Source of the DNA: an uncultured Lachnospiraceae bacterium
GTDB lineage: Bacteria > Bacillota > Clostridia > Lachnospirales > Lachnospiraceae
Assembly (NCBI GenBank): GCA_934385475.1
Contig: CAKRPS010000012.1
Span: 1 to 61,757, forward strand
Length of the DNA: 61,757 nt
Direction: 5' to 3'
Part shown: positions 44,914-52,978 of the stretch, piece after piece
Layout of the letters: each line of letters opens with the position of its first letter
Position numbering within the stretch: position 1 is the first letter of the stretch
Program-made: the position numbers and the translations under genes
Notes under the pieces: generated by a model
Told to the model about the DNA's origin: nothing
The model's database searches: none
Seen by the model: only the letters and a program-made list of their open reading frames with translations

Positions 44914-46305
44914 ATGGATGAAGGTGTCGCGGGCAGTATTGTATTGTTTATAGTGCTATTGTTCGTGGAGATGATTCTGTACGGTTTTCATATGGCGATG
45001 CAGAATCTCAAGGGAGAAAAAGAAGAGGACGAAAATGTAGATAAGGCAATTTCCCCTAAGAAACAAAAGAGGATTGCCTGTCTGATGAACCAGCAAAGAA
45101 ATTATGGGGGCGCTGTGCAGATCGGTGTCGTGACAGTGAGCCTTTTGTTTGGTGCCCTGTATCTGTATCAGGTGAACGGATATATCCGGTATGCCCTGTA
45201 CCGCTGGGAGGCATACCATTTACAGGGGGCTTACTGGCAAGCTGCGCTGATGGCACTTGCCTCTGTGGCTGTCACGCTGTTGCTCCTGTACATAATCATT
45301 GTATTTGGAATTTATATTCCTAGGCAGCTTGCCAAGAACGATCCGGAGGGATGGATTCGAAGATTTATCAATCCGGTTTATTTTTATGTCCGGATCGCAA
45401 CACCATTTACTGCATTGTTCTATGCAACGGCAGGCGGAATACTCCGGCTGTTTGGCATACAGCATACGGATATGAAATCGGATGTGTCGGAGGAAGAGAT
45501 CCTCTCGATGGTAAATGAGGGCCATGAACAGGGAATCCTACATGCCAATGAGGCTGAAATGATCACAAATATCTTTGAATATGGTGACAAAGAAGCCAAG
45601 GATATCATGATCAACCGGAACAATCTGGTCGCGATCGACTGCAGTATGACATTGCAGGATGCAGCTGCTTTTATCGTGAATGCTCATAACAGCCGATTCC
45701 CGGTCTATGATGGGACGATCGATCATATTGTCGGCATTCTGCATTTGAAGGATGTTATGCGTATGCAGATGAATGAGCGTATGAAGAATAAACCGATCGG
45801 AAAGATCAGGGGCCTTCTCAGAGAGCCGGTGTTTATTACAGAAAAGCGTAAGATTGACGAGCTGTTTCAGATGATGCAGACACAGAAGCTCCAGATGGTG
45901 ATCGTGATTGATGAATACGGTCAGACAGCCGGACTGGTTGCGCTGGAGGATATTCTGGAGGAGATCGTCGGCAACATAGAAGATGAGTATGACGAAGAGG
46001 AAAGCTATGTACTGAAGAAGGAGCCGGACACCTATGAGATTCTGGGAATGACGCCGCTTGAGGAGTTGGAGGAACTTTTGAAGATCAGCTTTGAAGAGGA
46101 ACCCTTTGACACGCTGAACGGCTTTATGATCTCCAAAATGGAGCATATTCCGGAAAAGGATGAGGATTTTGAGGTAGAGTATCAGGGATATCGATTCCGG
46201 ATCCTGGAAGTCAAGAACCGGATGGTGCAGAAGGTGCTTGTCACAAGGCTGGAGCCGGAGCAACCGCAGACTGAGGACACGGAACTTGATGAAAAAGAAA
46301 AATAA
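44914..46305 (+). CDS. CNNM/HlyC-CorC family membrane protein with CBS pair
   Basis: The 463-residue protein has three to four membrane segments in a DUF21/CNNM N-terminal region (about 5-180), a linker with EEEILSMVNEGHEQGIL, two CBS domains (about 220-345; SRFPVYDGTIDHIVGILHLKDV, QMVIVIDEYGQTAGLVALEDILEEIVG) and a C-terminal CorC_HlyC domain (YEILGMTPLEELEELL). The family is often named hemolysin but is thought to work in divalent cation (Mg/Co) efflux or its control. ATG 44914 has GAGGAAGGA upstream; its own promoter lies just after mazF. Confidence 0.93.
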   Translation: MDEGVAGSIVLFIVLLFVEMILYGFHMAMQNLKGEKEEDENVDKAISPKKQKRIACLMNQQRNYGGAVQIGVVTVSLLFGALYLYQVNGYIRYALYRWEAYHLQGAYWQAALMALASVAVTLLLLYIIIVFGIYIPRQLAKNDPEGWIRRFINPVYFYVRIATPFTALFYATAGGILRLFGIQHTDMKSDVSEEEILSMVNEGHEQGILHANEAEMITNIFEYGDKEAKDIMINRNNLVAIDCSMTLQDAAAFIVNAHNSRFPVYDGTIDHIVGILHLKDVMRMQMNERMKNKPIGKIRGLLREPVFITEKRKIDELFQMMQTQKLQMVIVIDEYGQTAGLVALEDILEEIVGNIEDEYDEEESYVLKKEPDTYEILGMTPLEELEELLKISFEEEPFDTLNGFMISKMEHIPEKDEDFEVEYQGYRFRILEVKNRMVQKVLVTRLEPEQPQTEDTELDEKEK

Positions 46306-46314
46306 TGTTATGAT
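46286..46314 (+). promoter_or_regulatory. Promoter of yebC
   Basis: TTGATG (46286-46291), a 17-base spacer and TATGAT (46309-46314) overlap the end of the upstream gene. Confidence 0.55.
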
Positions 46315-46373
46315 TATAGATTGTAAAGCTTTTGTAAAGAAATAAGGATCAACAGATAAAGGAGATACGAGGT

Positions 46374-47102
46374 ATGTCAGGACATTCAAAATTTGCAAAT
46401 ATCAAGCATAAGAAAGAGAAAAATGATGCGGCAAAGGGTAAGATCTTTACGATCATCGGAAGAGAAATTGCCGTTGCTGTAAAAGAGGGCGGACCGGACC
46501 CTGCCAATAACTTCAAGCTGGCACAGGTAATTGCCAAGGCAAAAGCGAACAATATGCCCAATGACACGATCGACAGAGGTATCAAGAAAGCCGCAGGAGA
46601 AGGCGGCAATGTCAATTATAAATATGTAACCTACGAAGGATATGGACCGAATGGCATCGCGATCATTGTAGATGCCCTTACCGACAATATCAATCGTACA
46701 GCAGCCAATGTGCGTAGCGCGTTTACTAAAGGACAGGGAAATATCGGTACGCAGGGATGCGTTTCCTTTATGTTTGACAAAAAGGGACTGATCATTGTAG
46801 ATAAAGAAGAGTGTGAGATGGATTCCGATGATCTGATGATGACGGCTCTTGATGCGGGGGCAGAGGATTTTTCAGAAGAAGAGGACTGCTATGAGATCTA
46901 TACAGATCCGGATCTGTGGAGTGAAGTTGACGCAGCACTGAAAGAAGCCGGAATCACGCCGGTTTCCTCCGAAGTTACCATGATTCCACAGAACTGGGTA
47001 GAATTGACGGATGAGACTGCAATCAAGAATCTGCAGAGAACATTGGATCTTCTGGATGAAGATGACGATGTACAGGCTGTATATCACAACTGGGACGAAT
47101 AA
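46374..47102 (+). CDS. yebC: YebC/PmpR (TACO1) family protein
   Basis: The 242-residue cytosolic protein has the invariant N-terminus MSGHSKFANIKHKKEKNDAAKGKIF, the NMPNDTIDRGIKKAAGEG segment and YEGYGPNGIAIIVDALTDN. It has long been annotated as a transcription regulator; more recent work links the family to ribosome function at difficult peptide sequences. AAAGGAG precedes the ATG and a promoter lies about 60 bases upstream. Confidence 0.96.
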   Translation: MSGHSKFANIKHKKEKNDAAKGKIFTIIGREIAVAVKEGGPDPANNFKLAQVIAKAKANNMPNDTIDRGIKKAAGEGGNVNYKYVTYEGYGPNGIAIIVDALTDNINRTAANVRSAFTKGQGNIGTQGCVSFMFDKKGLIIVDKEECEMDSDDLMMTALDAGAEDFSEEEDCYEIYTDPDLWSEVDAALKEAGITPVSSEVTMIPQNWVELTDETAIKNLQRTLDLLDEDDDVQAVYHNWDE

Positions 47103-47140
47103 AGACAGAGAGCATTACAAATAGTAGAGGAGCAGACTGA

Positions 47141-47938
47141 ATGGAACAGGAAATGCTTACAGCGATGGAAAATCTTTTTGCACAGGCACAGCAAAAGGTG
47201 GCTGAGTTTGGAAAGGATACTTACGAGCAGTCCTTTCATGATTTTCTGGAGAAAAATGCAGAGCTCTGGAAAACGATGACAGCGCCGTGCGCGTCTTCCG
47301 GGGAAGAAGACGGGATCAGGCAGAAATGTGAGGAGATTGCGAAGGCTCTTGCCGGTGAGGCAGACAAAAAGCGCAGTGTCGAGAAAAAGAAATCCAAAAG
47401 AGACAGGATGCAGTTGGAATATAACCTTTTCATGGTTTCCTATGTGCTTCCTGCTATCAAAGAGTATTATAAGGAACAGGTAGGCCCGTTGAAGCAGGTT
47501 GACGTATTGACGGAAGCAATCTGCCAGGAATGGGCGAAATATCCATCAGGTGGTCATATTGAAGCGGCCGATTATGAGTCTATTAAAGGTGGTTTTAAGA
47601 CAAAGCTTTGTTTTGTTACGACTGCGGTATGCACGGGACTTCACAAGTCACAGGATTGTGAGGAGATCGTTCTGATGAAGAAATACCGGGACGATTATCT
47701 CTTTCAGCAGCCGGATGGGGAGCAGACTATTCAGGAATACTATAATATCGCCCCGACGATCGTGAAGCGTATTGCCAAAGAAGAGAAGGCAGAGGAAATC
47801 TATCAGTATCTCTGGGATCACTATATCAGCGAGTGTGTGACGATGGCGCAGGACGGAAGATTCCAGGAATGCAGAGAGAAGTATGAGGACATGATGACTT
47901 CTCTGAAACAAAAGTATCTGATAACAAATACACACTAG
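47141..47938 (+). CDS. CFI-box-CTERM domain protein
   Basis: The 265-residue protein has an N-terminal helical region with a basic stretch (KKRSVEKKKSKRD, about 78-90), then a central helix bundle, and a C-terminal CFI-box domain: KLCFVTTAVCTGLHKSQDCEE followed by LMKKYRDDYLFQQPDGEQTI and EYYNIAPTIVKRI (about 152-215). CFI-box domains are found in many bacterial proteins of unknown role. No signal peptide. It follows yebC by 38 bases and precedes metY by 25, suggesting cotranscription without an obvious functional link. Confidence 0.82.
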   Translation: MEQEMLTAMENLFAQAQQKVAEFGKDTYEQSFHDFLEKNAELWKTMTAPCASSGEEDGIRQKCEEIAKALAGEADKKRSVEKKKSKRDRMQLEYNLFMVSYVLPAIKEYYKEQVGPLKQVDVLTEAICQEWAKYPSGGHIEAADYESIKGGFKTKLCFVTTAVCTGLHKSQDCEEIVLMKKYRDDYLFQQPDGEQTIQEYYNIAPTIVKRIAKEEKAEEIYQYLWDHYISECVTMAQDGRFQECREKYEDMMTSLKQKYLITNTH

Positions 47939-47963
47939 AAATGAGAAATATGAGGGGGTAAAA

Positions 47964-49250
47964 ATGGCAAAGCAGTATAAAAAGGAAACAATCTGTATTC
48001 AGTCTGGCTGGAAGCCAAAGAATGGGGAGCCGAGAGTGCTGCCGATCTATCAGAGTACAACCTTTAAATATGATTCTTCAGAGCAGATGGGTAGACTGTT
48101 TGATCTGGAGGAGAGCGGTTATTTCTATACCAGACTGGCAAATCCGACAAACGATTATGTTGCTTCCAAGATCTGTGAACTGGAGTGCGGTGTGGCAGCG
48201 ATGCTCACCTCGTCAGGACAGGCGGCAAATTATTATGCCGTATTCAATATCTGTGAGGCAGGCGATCATGTGGTAATGTCTGCAACGGTGTACGGAGGTA
48301 CCTTTAACCTGCTCACCTGTACGATGAAGAAAATGGGTATCAGCTGTACGGTGGTAGATCCGGATGCATCACCGGAAGAGCTTTCCAAGGCATTTCAGGA
48401 TAATACCAAGTGTGTTTTTGCAGAGACAATCGCAAACCCGGCACTGGTGGTTCTGGACATTGAAAAATTTGCAAAGGCAGCTCACAGCCATGGAGTACCG
48501 CTGATCGTAGATAATACCTTTGCAACACCGATCAACTGCAATCCCTTTAAGTGGGGGGCAGATATTGTCACACACTCTACCACCAAATATATGGATGGCC
48601 ATGCGATGAGTGTTGGAGGTTGTATTGTAGATTCCGGTAATTTTGACTGGACGGCTCATGCTGACAAATTCCCTGGACTTTGTACACCCGATGAATCCTA
48701 TCATGGCATTACTTATACGGAGAAGTTCGGAAAGGCTGCTTACATCACAAAGGCAACCAGTCAGCTGATGCGTGACCTTGGTTCCATTCAGGCACCACAG
48801 AATGCCTTCCTTCTGAATGTCGGACTGGAGACATTGCCGCTCAGAATGGAGAGACACTGCTACAATGCCCAGAAGATTGCGGAATATCTGGAGAAGCATG
48901 AAAAAGTGGCATGGGTCAACTATCCGGGACTTGAAAGCAATAAATATCATGAGCTTGCTGCAAAATATATGCCGAACGGTACCTGTGGCGTAATTTCCTT
49001 TGGCTTAAAGGGTGGAAGAAAGGCTGCTGCCGAGATGATGGATTATCTGGAGCTGGCGGCGATCGTTACCCATGTGGCAGATGCAAGAACCTGTGTGCTG
49101 CATCCGGCAAGCCATACACACAGACAGATGAACGATGAACAGCTCAAAGAAGCCGGCGTTGCACCGGATCTGATCCGTCTTTCCGTTGGGCTGGAACATG
49201 TAGAAGATATTATAGCGGATCTGGAGCAGGCTTTATCTAAGATCCAGTAA
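47964..49250 (+). CDS. metY: O-acetylhomoserine sulfhydrylase / aminocarboxypropyltransferase
   Basis: The 428-residue PLP enzyme of the Cys/Met metabolism family makes homocysteine (or methionine) from O-acetylhomoserine and sulfide or methanethiol. Visible: ETICIQSGWKPKNGEPRVLP start, TRLANPTNDYVASKICELE, the PLP lysine in THSTTKYMDGH (about residue 209) and the family C-terminus HPASHTHRQM with RLSVGLEHVEDI. The length and insertion pattern fit MetY better than cystathionine gamma-synthase, though methionine gamma-lyase is hard to exclude. GGGGG lies upstream of the ATG; no SAM riboswitch is present. Confidence 0.88.
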   Translation: MAKQYKKETICIQSGWKPKNGEPRVLPIYQSTTFKYDSSEQMGRLFDLEESGYFYTRLANPTNDYVASKICELECGVAAMLTSSGQAANYYAVFNICEAGDHVVMSATVYGGTFNLLTCTMKKMGISCTVVDPDASPEELSKAFQDNTKCVFAETIANPALVVLDIEKFAKAAHSHGVPLIVDNTFATPINCNPFKWGADIVTHSTTKYMDGHAMSVGGCIVDSGNFDWTAHADKFPGLCTPDESYHGITYTEKFGKAAYITKATSQLMRDLGSIQAPQNAFLLNVGLETLPLRMERHCYNAQKIAEYLEKHEKVAWVNYPGLESNKYHELAAKYMPNGTCGVISFGLKGGRKAAAEMMDYLELAAIVTHVADARTCVLHPASHTHRQMNDEQLKEAGVAPDLIRLSVGLEHVEDIIADLEQALSKIQ

Positions 49251-49261
49251 GGAATAACAGC

Positions 49262-50872
49262 ATGGTATATCAAAAGACATGGTTTAGTTATATTCTGTGG
49301 GCTATTTATGCAGGAATCTGTATTATGCTTCTTGCCTTTGTCGGATATTTTACCAGTATCCGTCTTTTTCAGGGAACACCTGGCTTTATGGGTGGCGCCG
49401 CTATCGGGGTTCTTGTGCTGTTTCCGGCAGTGGCGGCTGTGTACTGTGCCATTCGGGCGATTGCGGTGGCGGTTCGCAAAAAGTATACAATGCAGCTCCA
49501 CACGGCGAGTATGTGGGAGTGGTTTATTGCTGCCTTTGTTTTGGTTATGAGTATTCTATACCAGTTGCGCCAGACGATCGTGTGGATCACCGGTATGGAT
49601 GCGCAGACAGAGACTGTGTTAGGAGAGAGTGCTTTTTTTCAGAGAGCCATGATCACGGCTGCGCAGGGAGCAGAACGGTCTGCTGACACAGGAGGCTGGC
49701 TGTATGAACAGTGTCTGTCAGTATTTTTGTCCTTCCTTGGCAACAAGGTGGCATCCGCCCTGTTTATGCAGCTTATACTGCATATTCTGGTTCTTGTACT
49801 TGGCTATGTGGCAATCCGCAGGAGTGCGGGAAGACTGCCGGGCTGCCTGGTACTGATCAGCCTTGCGCTTACGATGGGAAGCCGGATGGATCTTGTCGTG
49901 ATCGATCCCGGATATTTTACCTTTGTCCTGTATCTGGCAGGACTTGTCTGCGTTGTCTGTTATTGTTGCAGAACAGCACAAAAAGCAAAATGGGATGTTC
50001 CTGTTTTACTGGGGGCATTGTTTACCGGGGCTGTGATCGGTGTCATAAGCTTTTTTAATCCGATGGCAGTAACCTTGTGGATCTTTTTGCTGGGAATGAT
50101 CACCGTAAAGGCCGGAAACCGTACGGAGAAAGAGAATGTCTTTTCTGTGGGAGAGCGCATTTTGAGTGTGGCAGTGCCTCTTGCCGGTGCTGTGGCAGCA
50201 TGGTTTTTGATGGCGTTTCTGTATTTTGACGGAACCCGGATGGGGTTCTACGGCGGAATGGAGAACTGGTACAATACCTATTGTAATATGTCTTTATTCA
50301 GGCCGTTTGCGTTTGATGAATGGAATGGCACAATGGGACTTCTTTATCCGGGAATCCTGATTGCGCTTGCCTCCTTTCTGATTCCGGAGTTTTTCAGAAA
50401 CAAGAAGACACTGAATACAACAGGCTGGCTGCTGGCAGGACTGTCTGCGGCGATAACACCGTTTGCGGGTAACGGACCGTATCCATGCCGGATGATGTCT
50501 GTCTTTTTCTGGGCGGTATTTGCAGGCCTTGGCTTACAGAATTGCATTTTTGGCGGAGCAGATGAAGTGATGGTTGCAGTGCTTCGGCAGATCAATGATG
50601 CTGCACAGCAGATTACAGGTGACAGCGGTGAGCAGAAGGAAGCTGTTCAGATACCAGAGCAGGAGAATGTGAAGGAGACCGAAACAGAAGAACCGGCACA
50701 GCCGGAACAGGCAGAGCCTGAAAAGCTTGAAAAACCGCGTTTTATCAAGAATCCGCTGCCACTTCCCAAGAAGCATGTACATAAGGAGATGGATTACCAG
50801 TATCCGGTAGAAGAGAAGGACATGAAATTTGATGTTGAAGTCGATGATAATGATGACTTTGATGTGCAATGA
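49262..50872 (+). CDS. Polytopic membrane protein with conserved acidic C-terminal tail
   Basis: The 536-residue protein has about eleven to twelve hydrophobic segments (from residue 10 to about 430), with extracellular loops that resemble the general layout of membrane glycosyltransferases, but no catalytic motif could be confirmed. After residue 445 comes a cytosolic Glu/Pro-rich stretch and then PRFIKNPLPLPKKHVHKEMDY and a run ending DVEVDDNDDFDV. Similar tails occur in related Lachnospiraceae proteins. Function unknown; envelope glycan assembly is a guess. It starts 12 bases after metY with AAGGA upstream and ends at a terminator. Confidence 0.8.
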   Translation: MVYQKTWFSYILWAIYAGICIMLLAFVGYFTSIRLFQGTPGFMGGAAIGVLVLFPAVAAVYCAIRAIAVAVRKKYTMQLHTASMWEWFIAAFVLVMSILYQLRQTIVWITGMDAQTETVLGESAFFQRAMITAAQGAERSADTGGWLYEQCLSVFLSFLGNKVASALFMQLILHILVLVLGYVAIRRSAGRLPGCLVLISLALTMGSRMDLVVIDPGYFTFVLYLAGLVCVVCYCCRTAQKAKWDVPVLLGALFTGAVIGVISFFNPMAVTLWIFLLGMITVKAGNRTEKENVFSVGERILSVAVPLAGAVAAWFLMAFLYFDGTRMGFYGGMENWYNTYCNMSLFRPFAFDEWNGTMGLLYPGILIALASFLIPEFFRNKKTLNTTGWLLAGLSAAITPFAGNGPYPCRMMSVFFWAVFAGLGLQNCIFGGADEVMVAVLRQINDAAQQITGDSGEQKEAVQIPEQENVKETETEEPAQPEQAEPEKLEKPRFIKNPLPLPKKHVHKEMDYQYPVEEKDMKFDVEVDDNDDFDVQ

Positions 50873-50906
50873 TATTGTATAAATTTTTATATATGGTACA
50901 GACTAA

Positions 50907-50936
50907 GAGAGAATCGCAGAAGTGGTTCTCTTTTTT
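50907..50936 (+). terminator. Terminator after the metY-membrane protein unit
   Basis: AGAGAATC (50908-50915) pairs with GGTTCTCT (50924-50931) including one G-T pair, followed by TTTTT. Confidence 0.75.
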
Positions 50937-50970
50937 AATACAAAGAGCGTGCGCAGAAATGAGGATTAGT

Positions 50971-51729
50971 ATGGCAGATCATAAAAAGAAAAGCAGTGGA
51001 AAAGTGAAGAATGAACAAAAAGATAAAGACGAACAGAAACGCGAGATGGAAGAAAAGGAAAAAAGGGAACGGGAGAAGCATAATGATGAACGCATAGAAG
51101 AAAATGGGCAGATGACACTGGATGAAAACTCCAATCATTACAAGATTCATCTCCTTACGATCATAGGCGAGATAGAGGGACATGACAATCTCGGAAGTTC
51201 TTCCAAGACCACGAAATATGAACATATTCTGCCGCAGCTTGCCGCAATTGAGGACAGCGAAGAGGTGGATGGCGTTCTGATCCTGCTCAATACCATGGGC
51301 GGTGATGTGGAAGCTGGACTTGCTATTGCGGAAATGATCGCTTCTCTTAGCAAGCCTACGGTATCACTTGTACTCGGTGGCAGTCATTCTATCGGAGTGC
51401 CGATCGCTGTCAGTACAGATTATTCTTATATTGTTCCGACGGGAACCATGGTGATCCACCCAGTCAGGCTCAGTGGTATGGTGATCGGAGTTCAGCAGAC
51501 GTTTGACTATTTCAAACAGATACAGAACCGTATCACAGGCTTTGTGTGCAGCCATTGCAGTATCGCCAAGAACAGATTTGAGGATCTGATGATGGAGACC
51601 GGAATGTTGACAAAGGATGTTGGTACGGTGCTTGTGGGAAATGAGGCGGTGGAAGAGGGCATTATCTGTGAAGTCGGAGGAATCCGGGATGCCGTCATGA
51701 AACTTCATGAACTGATTGAGAACGGATAA
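50971..51729 (+). CDS. tepA: ClpP-like protease TepA
   Basis: The 252-residue protein has a highly charged N-terminus (about 1-45) and a ClpP/crotonase-like domain: TIIGEIEGHD, VDGVLILLNTMGGDVEAGLAIAEMI, the catalytic Ser in GGSHSIGVPIA (about 138) and His in VIHPVRLSG (about 161). TepA-type proteins are cytosolic or membrane-associated peptidases linked to protein secretion in Bacillus. It starts at ATG 50971; an ATG at 50959 is in frame but overlaps the ribosome site. The 20 bases up to the start are identical to those before the M18 aminopeptidase. In many Firmicutes it is found beside ftsK, as here with one gene between. Confidence 0.9.
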   Translation: MADHKKKSSGKVKNEQKDKDEQKREMEEKEKREREKHNDERIEENGQMTLDENSNHYKIHLLTIIGEIEGHDNLGSSSKTTKYEHILPQLAAIEDSEEVDGVLILLNTMGGDVEAGLAIAEMIASLSKPTVSLVLGGSHSIGVPIAVSTDYSYIVPTGTMVIHPVRLSGMVIGVQQTFDYFKQIQNRITGFVCSHCSIAKNRFEDLMMETGMLTKDVGTVLVGNEAVEEGIICEVGGIRDAVMKLHELIENG

Positions 51730-51769
51730 GCGCAGACGATACAAATAAGATAGTACTTTTATCAAATAC

Positions 51770-51798
51770 TTGCAGGAAAGCTTAAAATTGCCTATTAT
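51770..51798 (+). promoter_or_regulatory. Promoter of the acyltransferase gene
   Basis: TTGCAG (51770-51775), a 17-base spacer and TATTAT (51793-51798), 41 bases before the start. Confidence 0.65.
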
Positions 51799-51838
51799 TA
51801 AGAGTGGAAAAATACGAGAAGAGGAAATGAGGGGCAGA

Positions 51839-52885
51839 ATGAACAAAAGAATTTACTGGCTGGATGTTGCGAGAGTGTGTGCGATGCTGGGAACGATAGT
51901 GATCCATATCGCATGTATAAACTGGTATGATATACCGATCAAGCCGTATCCATGGCTGGTCTATAATCTGTTTGACTGTATTTTCCGCTACTGTGTACCG
52001 GTGTTTCTGATGATCAGTGGCTATCTGTTTCTGAATCCGGAGAAGGATTTTTCCGTGAAGAAGCTGTATAGCAGAAATATCAAAAGGCTTGTCACGGCTT
52101 TCTTTTTCTGGTCTTTTTTGTACGCACTGATCACAAGCGGATTTGCGACACAGAGAACCTTTTCAAAAGAAATTGTGGAGAAATTTGTCCATGATCTGTT
52201 TTACGGACATTACCATATGTGGTATCTGTATGCCATGCTTGGAATGTATCTGATCACACCGGCCCTTAGGGCAGTTGCGAAGAACAGAAAGGCAATGCAG
52301 TATTTTCTGATCTTATCCTTTGTGATGAGCTATGTACTGCCGACCCTGCAGATGATTCCCACCGTGTATGTGTTTGCACAGTTTACATATCGAATCGATA
52401 TCAGCATGGTATCCGGTTACAGTTTTTATTATCTTATGGGCTATTATCTTGGTTCGGAGGAGATTACGAAAGAGCGTGCAAAAAAGTGGTATCTGCTCTC
52501 GGCGCTTGGCTTCCTGATCACGTTTGTAGCGACATCTCTTATGTGTATTTTGGAGCAGTACCCGGACATCCGTATGCATGAGTATCTGACGGCAGGTGTC
52601 TGTCTGTACTCCTGCGGTGCCTTTGTCTTTTTCAAACGCAAATTTGAGAATGTGGATCCCGACAGCCGCATGATGAAGGTGATAGGGTATCTTTCGGAAC
52701 TTTCTTTTGGAATCTATCTTGCCAACGATTTCGGAATCATCATAATGAAGAAGATCGGACTTGTGCCGAAGCTTTTTAATCCGGTATTGTCTGTCATACT
52801 GCTTGTTATCGTGGACTTTGCATTTTCGACAGCAATCGCGGCTCTGATACATAAGATCCCGTTTCTCAGGAAGCATGTCATGTAA
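51839..52885 (+). CDS. Acyltransferase family 3 membrane protein
   Basis: The 348-residue polytopic protein has about ten membrane segments and the acyltransferase-3 start RIYWLDVARVCAMLGTIVIHI, with the conserved Arg and His, plus the CVPVFLMISGYLF segment. The family moves acetyl or other acyl groups onto cell-surface sugars such as peptidoglycan, teichoic acid or exopolysaccharide; the acceptor is unknown here. ATG 51839 (MNKRIYW) has GAGGGG four bases upstream; ATG 51827 is an alternative. It is a single-gene unit inserted between tepA and ftsK. Confidence 0.9.
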   Translation: MNKRIYWLDVARVCAMLGTIVIHIACINWYDIPIKPYPWLVYNLFDCIFRYCVPVFLMISGYLFLNPEKDFSVKKLYSRNIKRLVTAFFFWSFLYALITSGFATQRTFSKEIVEKFVHDLFYGHYHMWYLYAMLGMYLITPALRAVAKNRKAMQYFLILSFVMSYVLPTLQMIPTVYVFAQFTYRIDISMVSGYSFYYLMGYYLGSEEITKERAKKWYLLSALGFLITFVATSLMCILEQYPDIRMHEYLTAGVCLYSCGAFVFFKRKFENVDPDSRMMKVIGYLSELSFGIYLANDFGIIIMKKIGLVPKLFNPVLSVILLVIVDFAFSTAIAALIHKIPFLRKHVM

Positions 52886-52892
52886 TTAGAGG

Positions 52893-52921
52893 ATGACAAG
52901 CGAAAAGGGAAATGATATACT
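52893..52921 (+). promoter_or_regulatory. Promoter of ftsK
   Basis: ATGACA (52893-52898), a 17-base spacer and TATACT (52916-52921). The short leader holds a 7-bp hairpin (ATCCCAC with GTGGGGAT, 52934-52950). Confidence 0.6.
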
Positions 52922-52978
52922 GAAATGAGTTTTTATCCCACTGTGGGGATTGTATTTTACACAGAAATGAGGAGTAAC

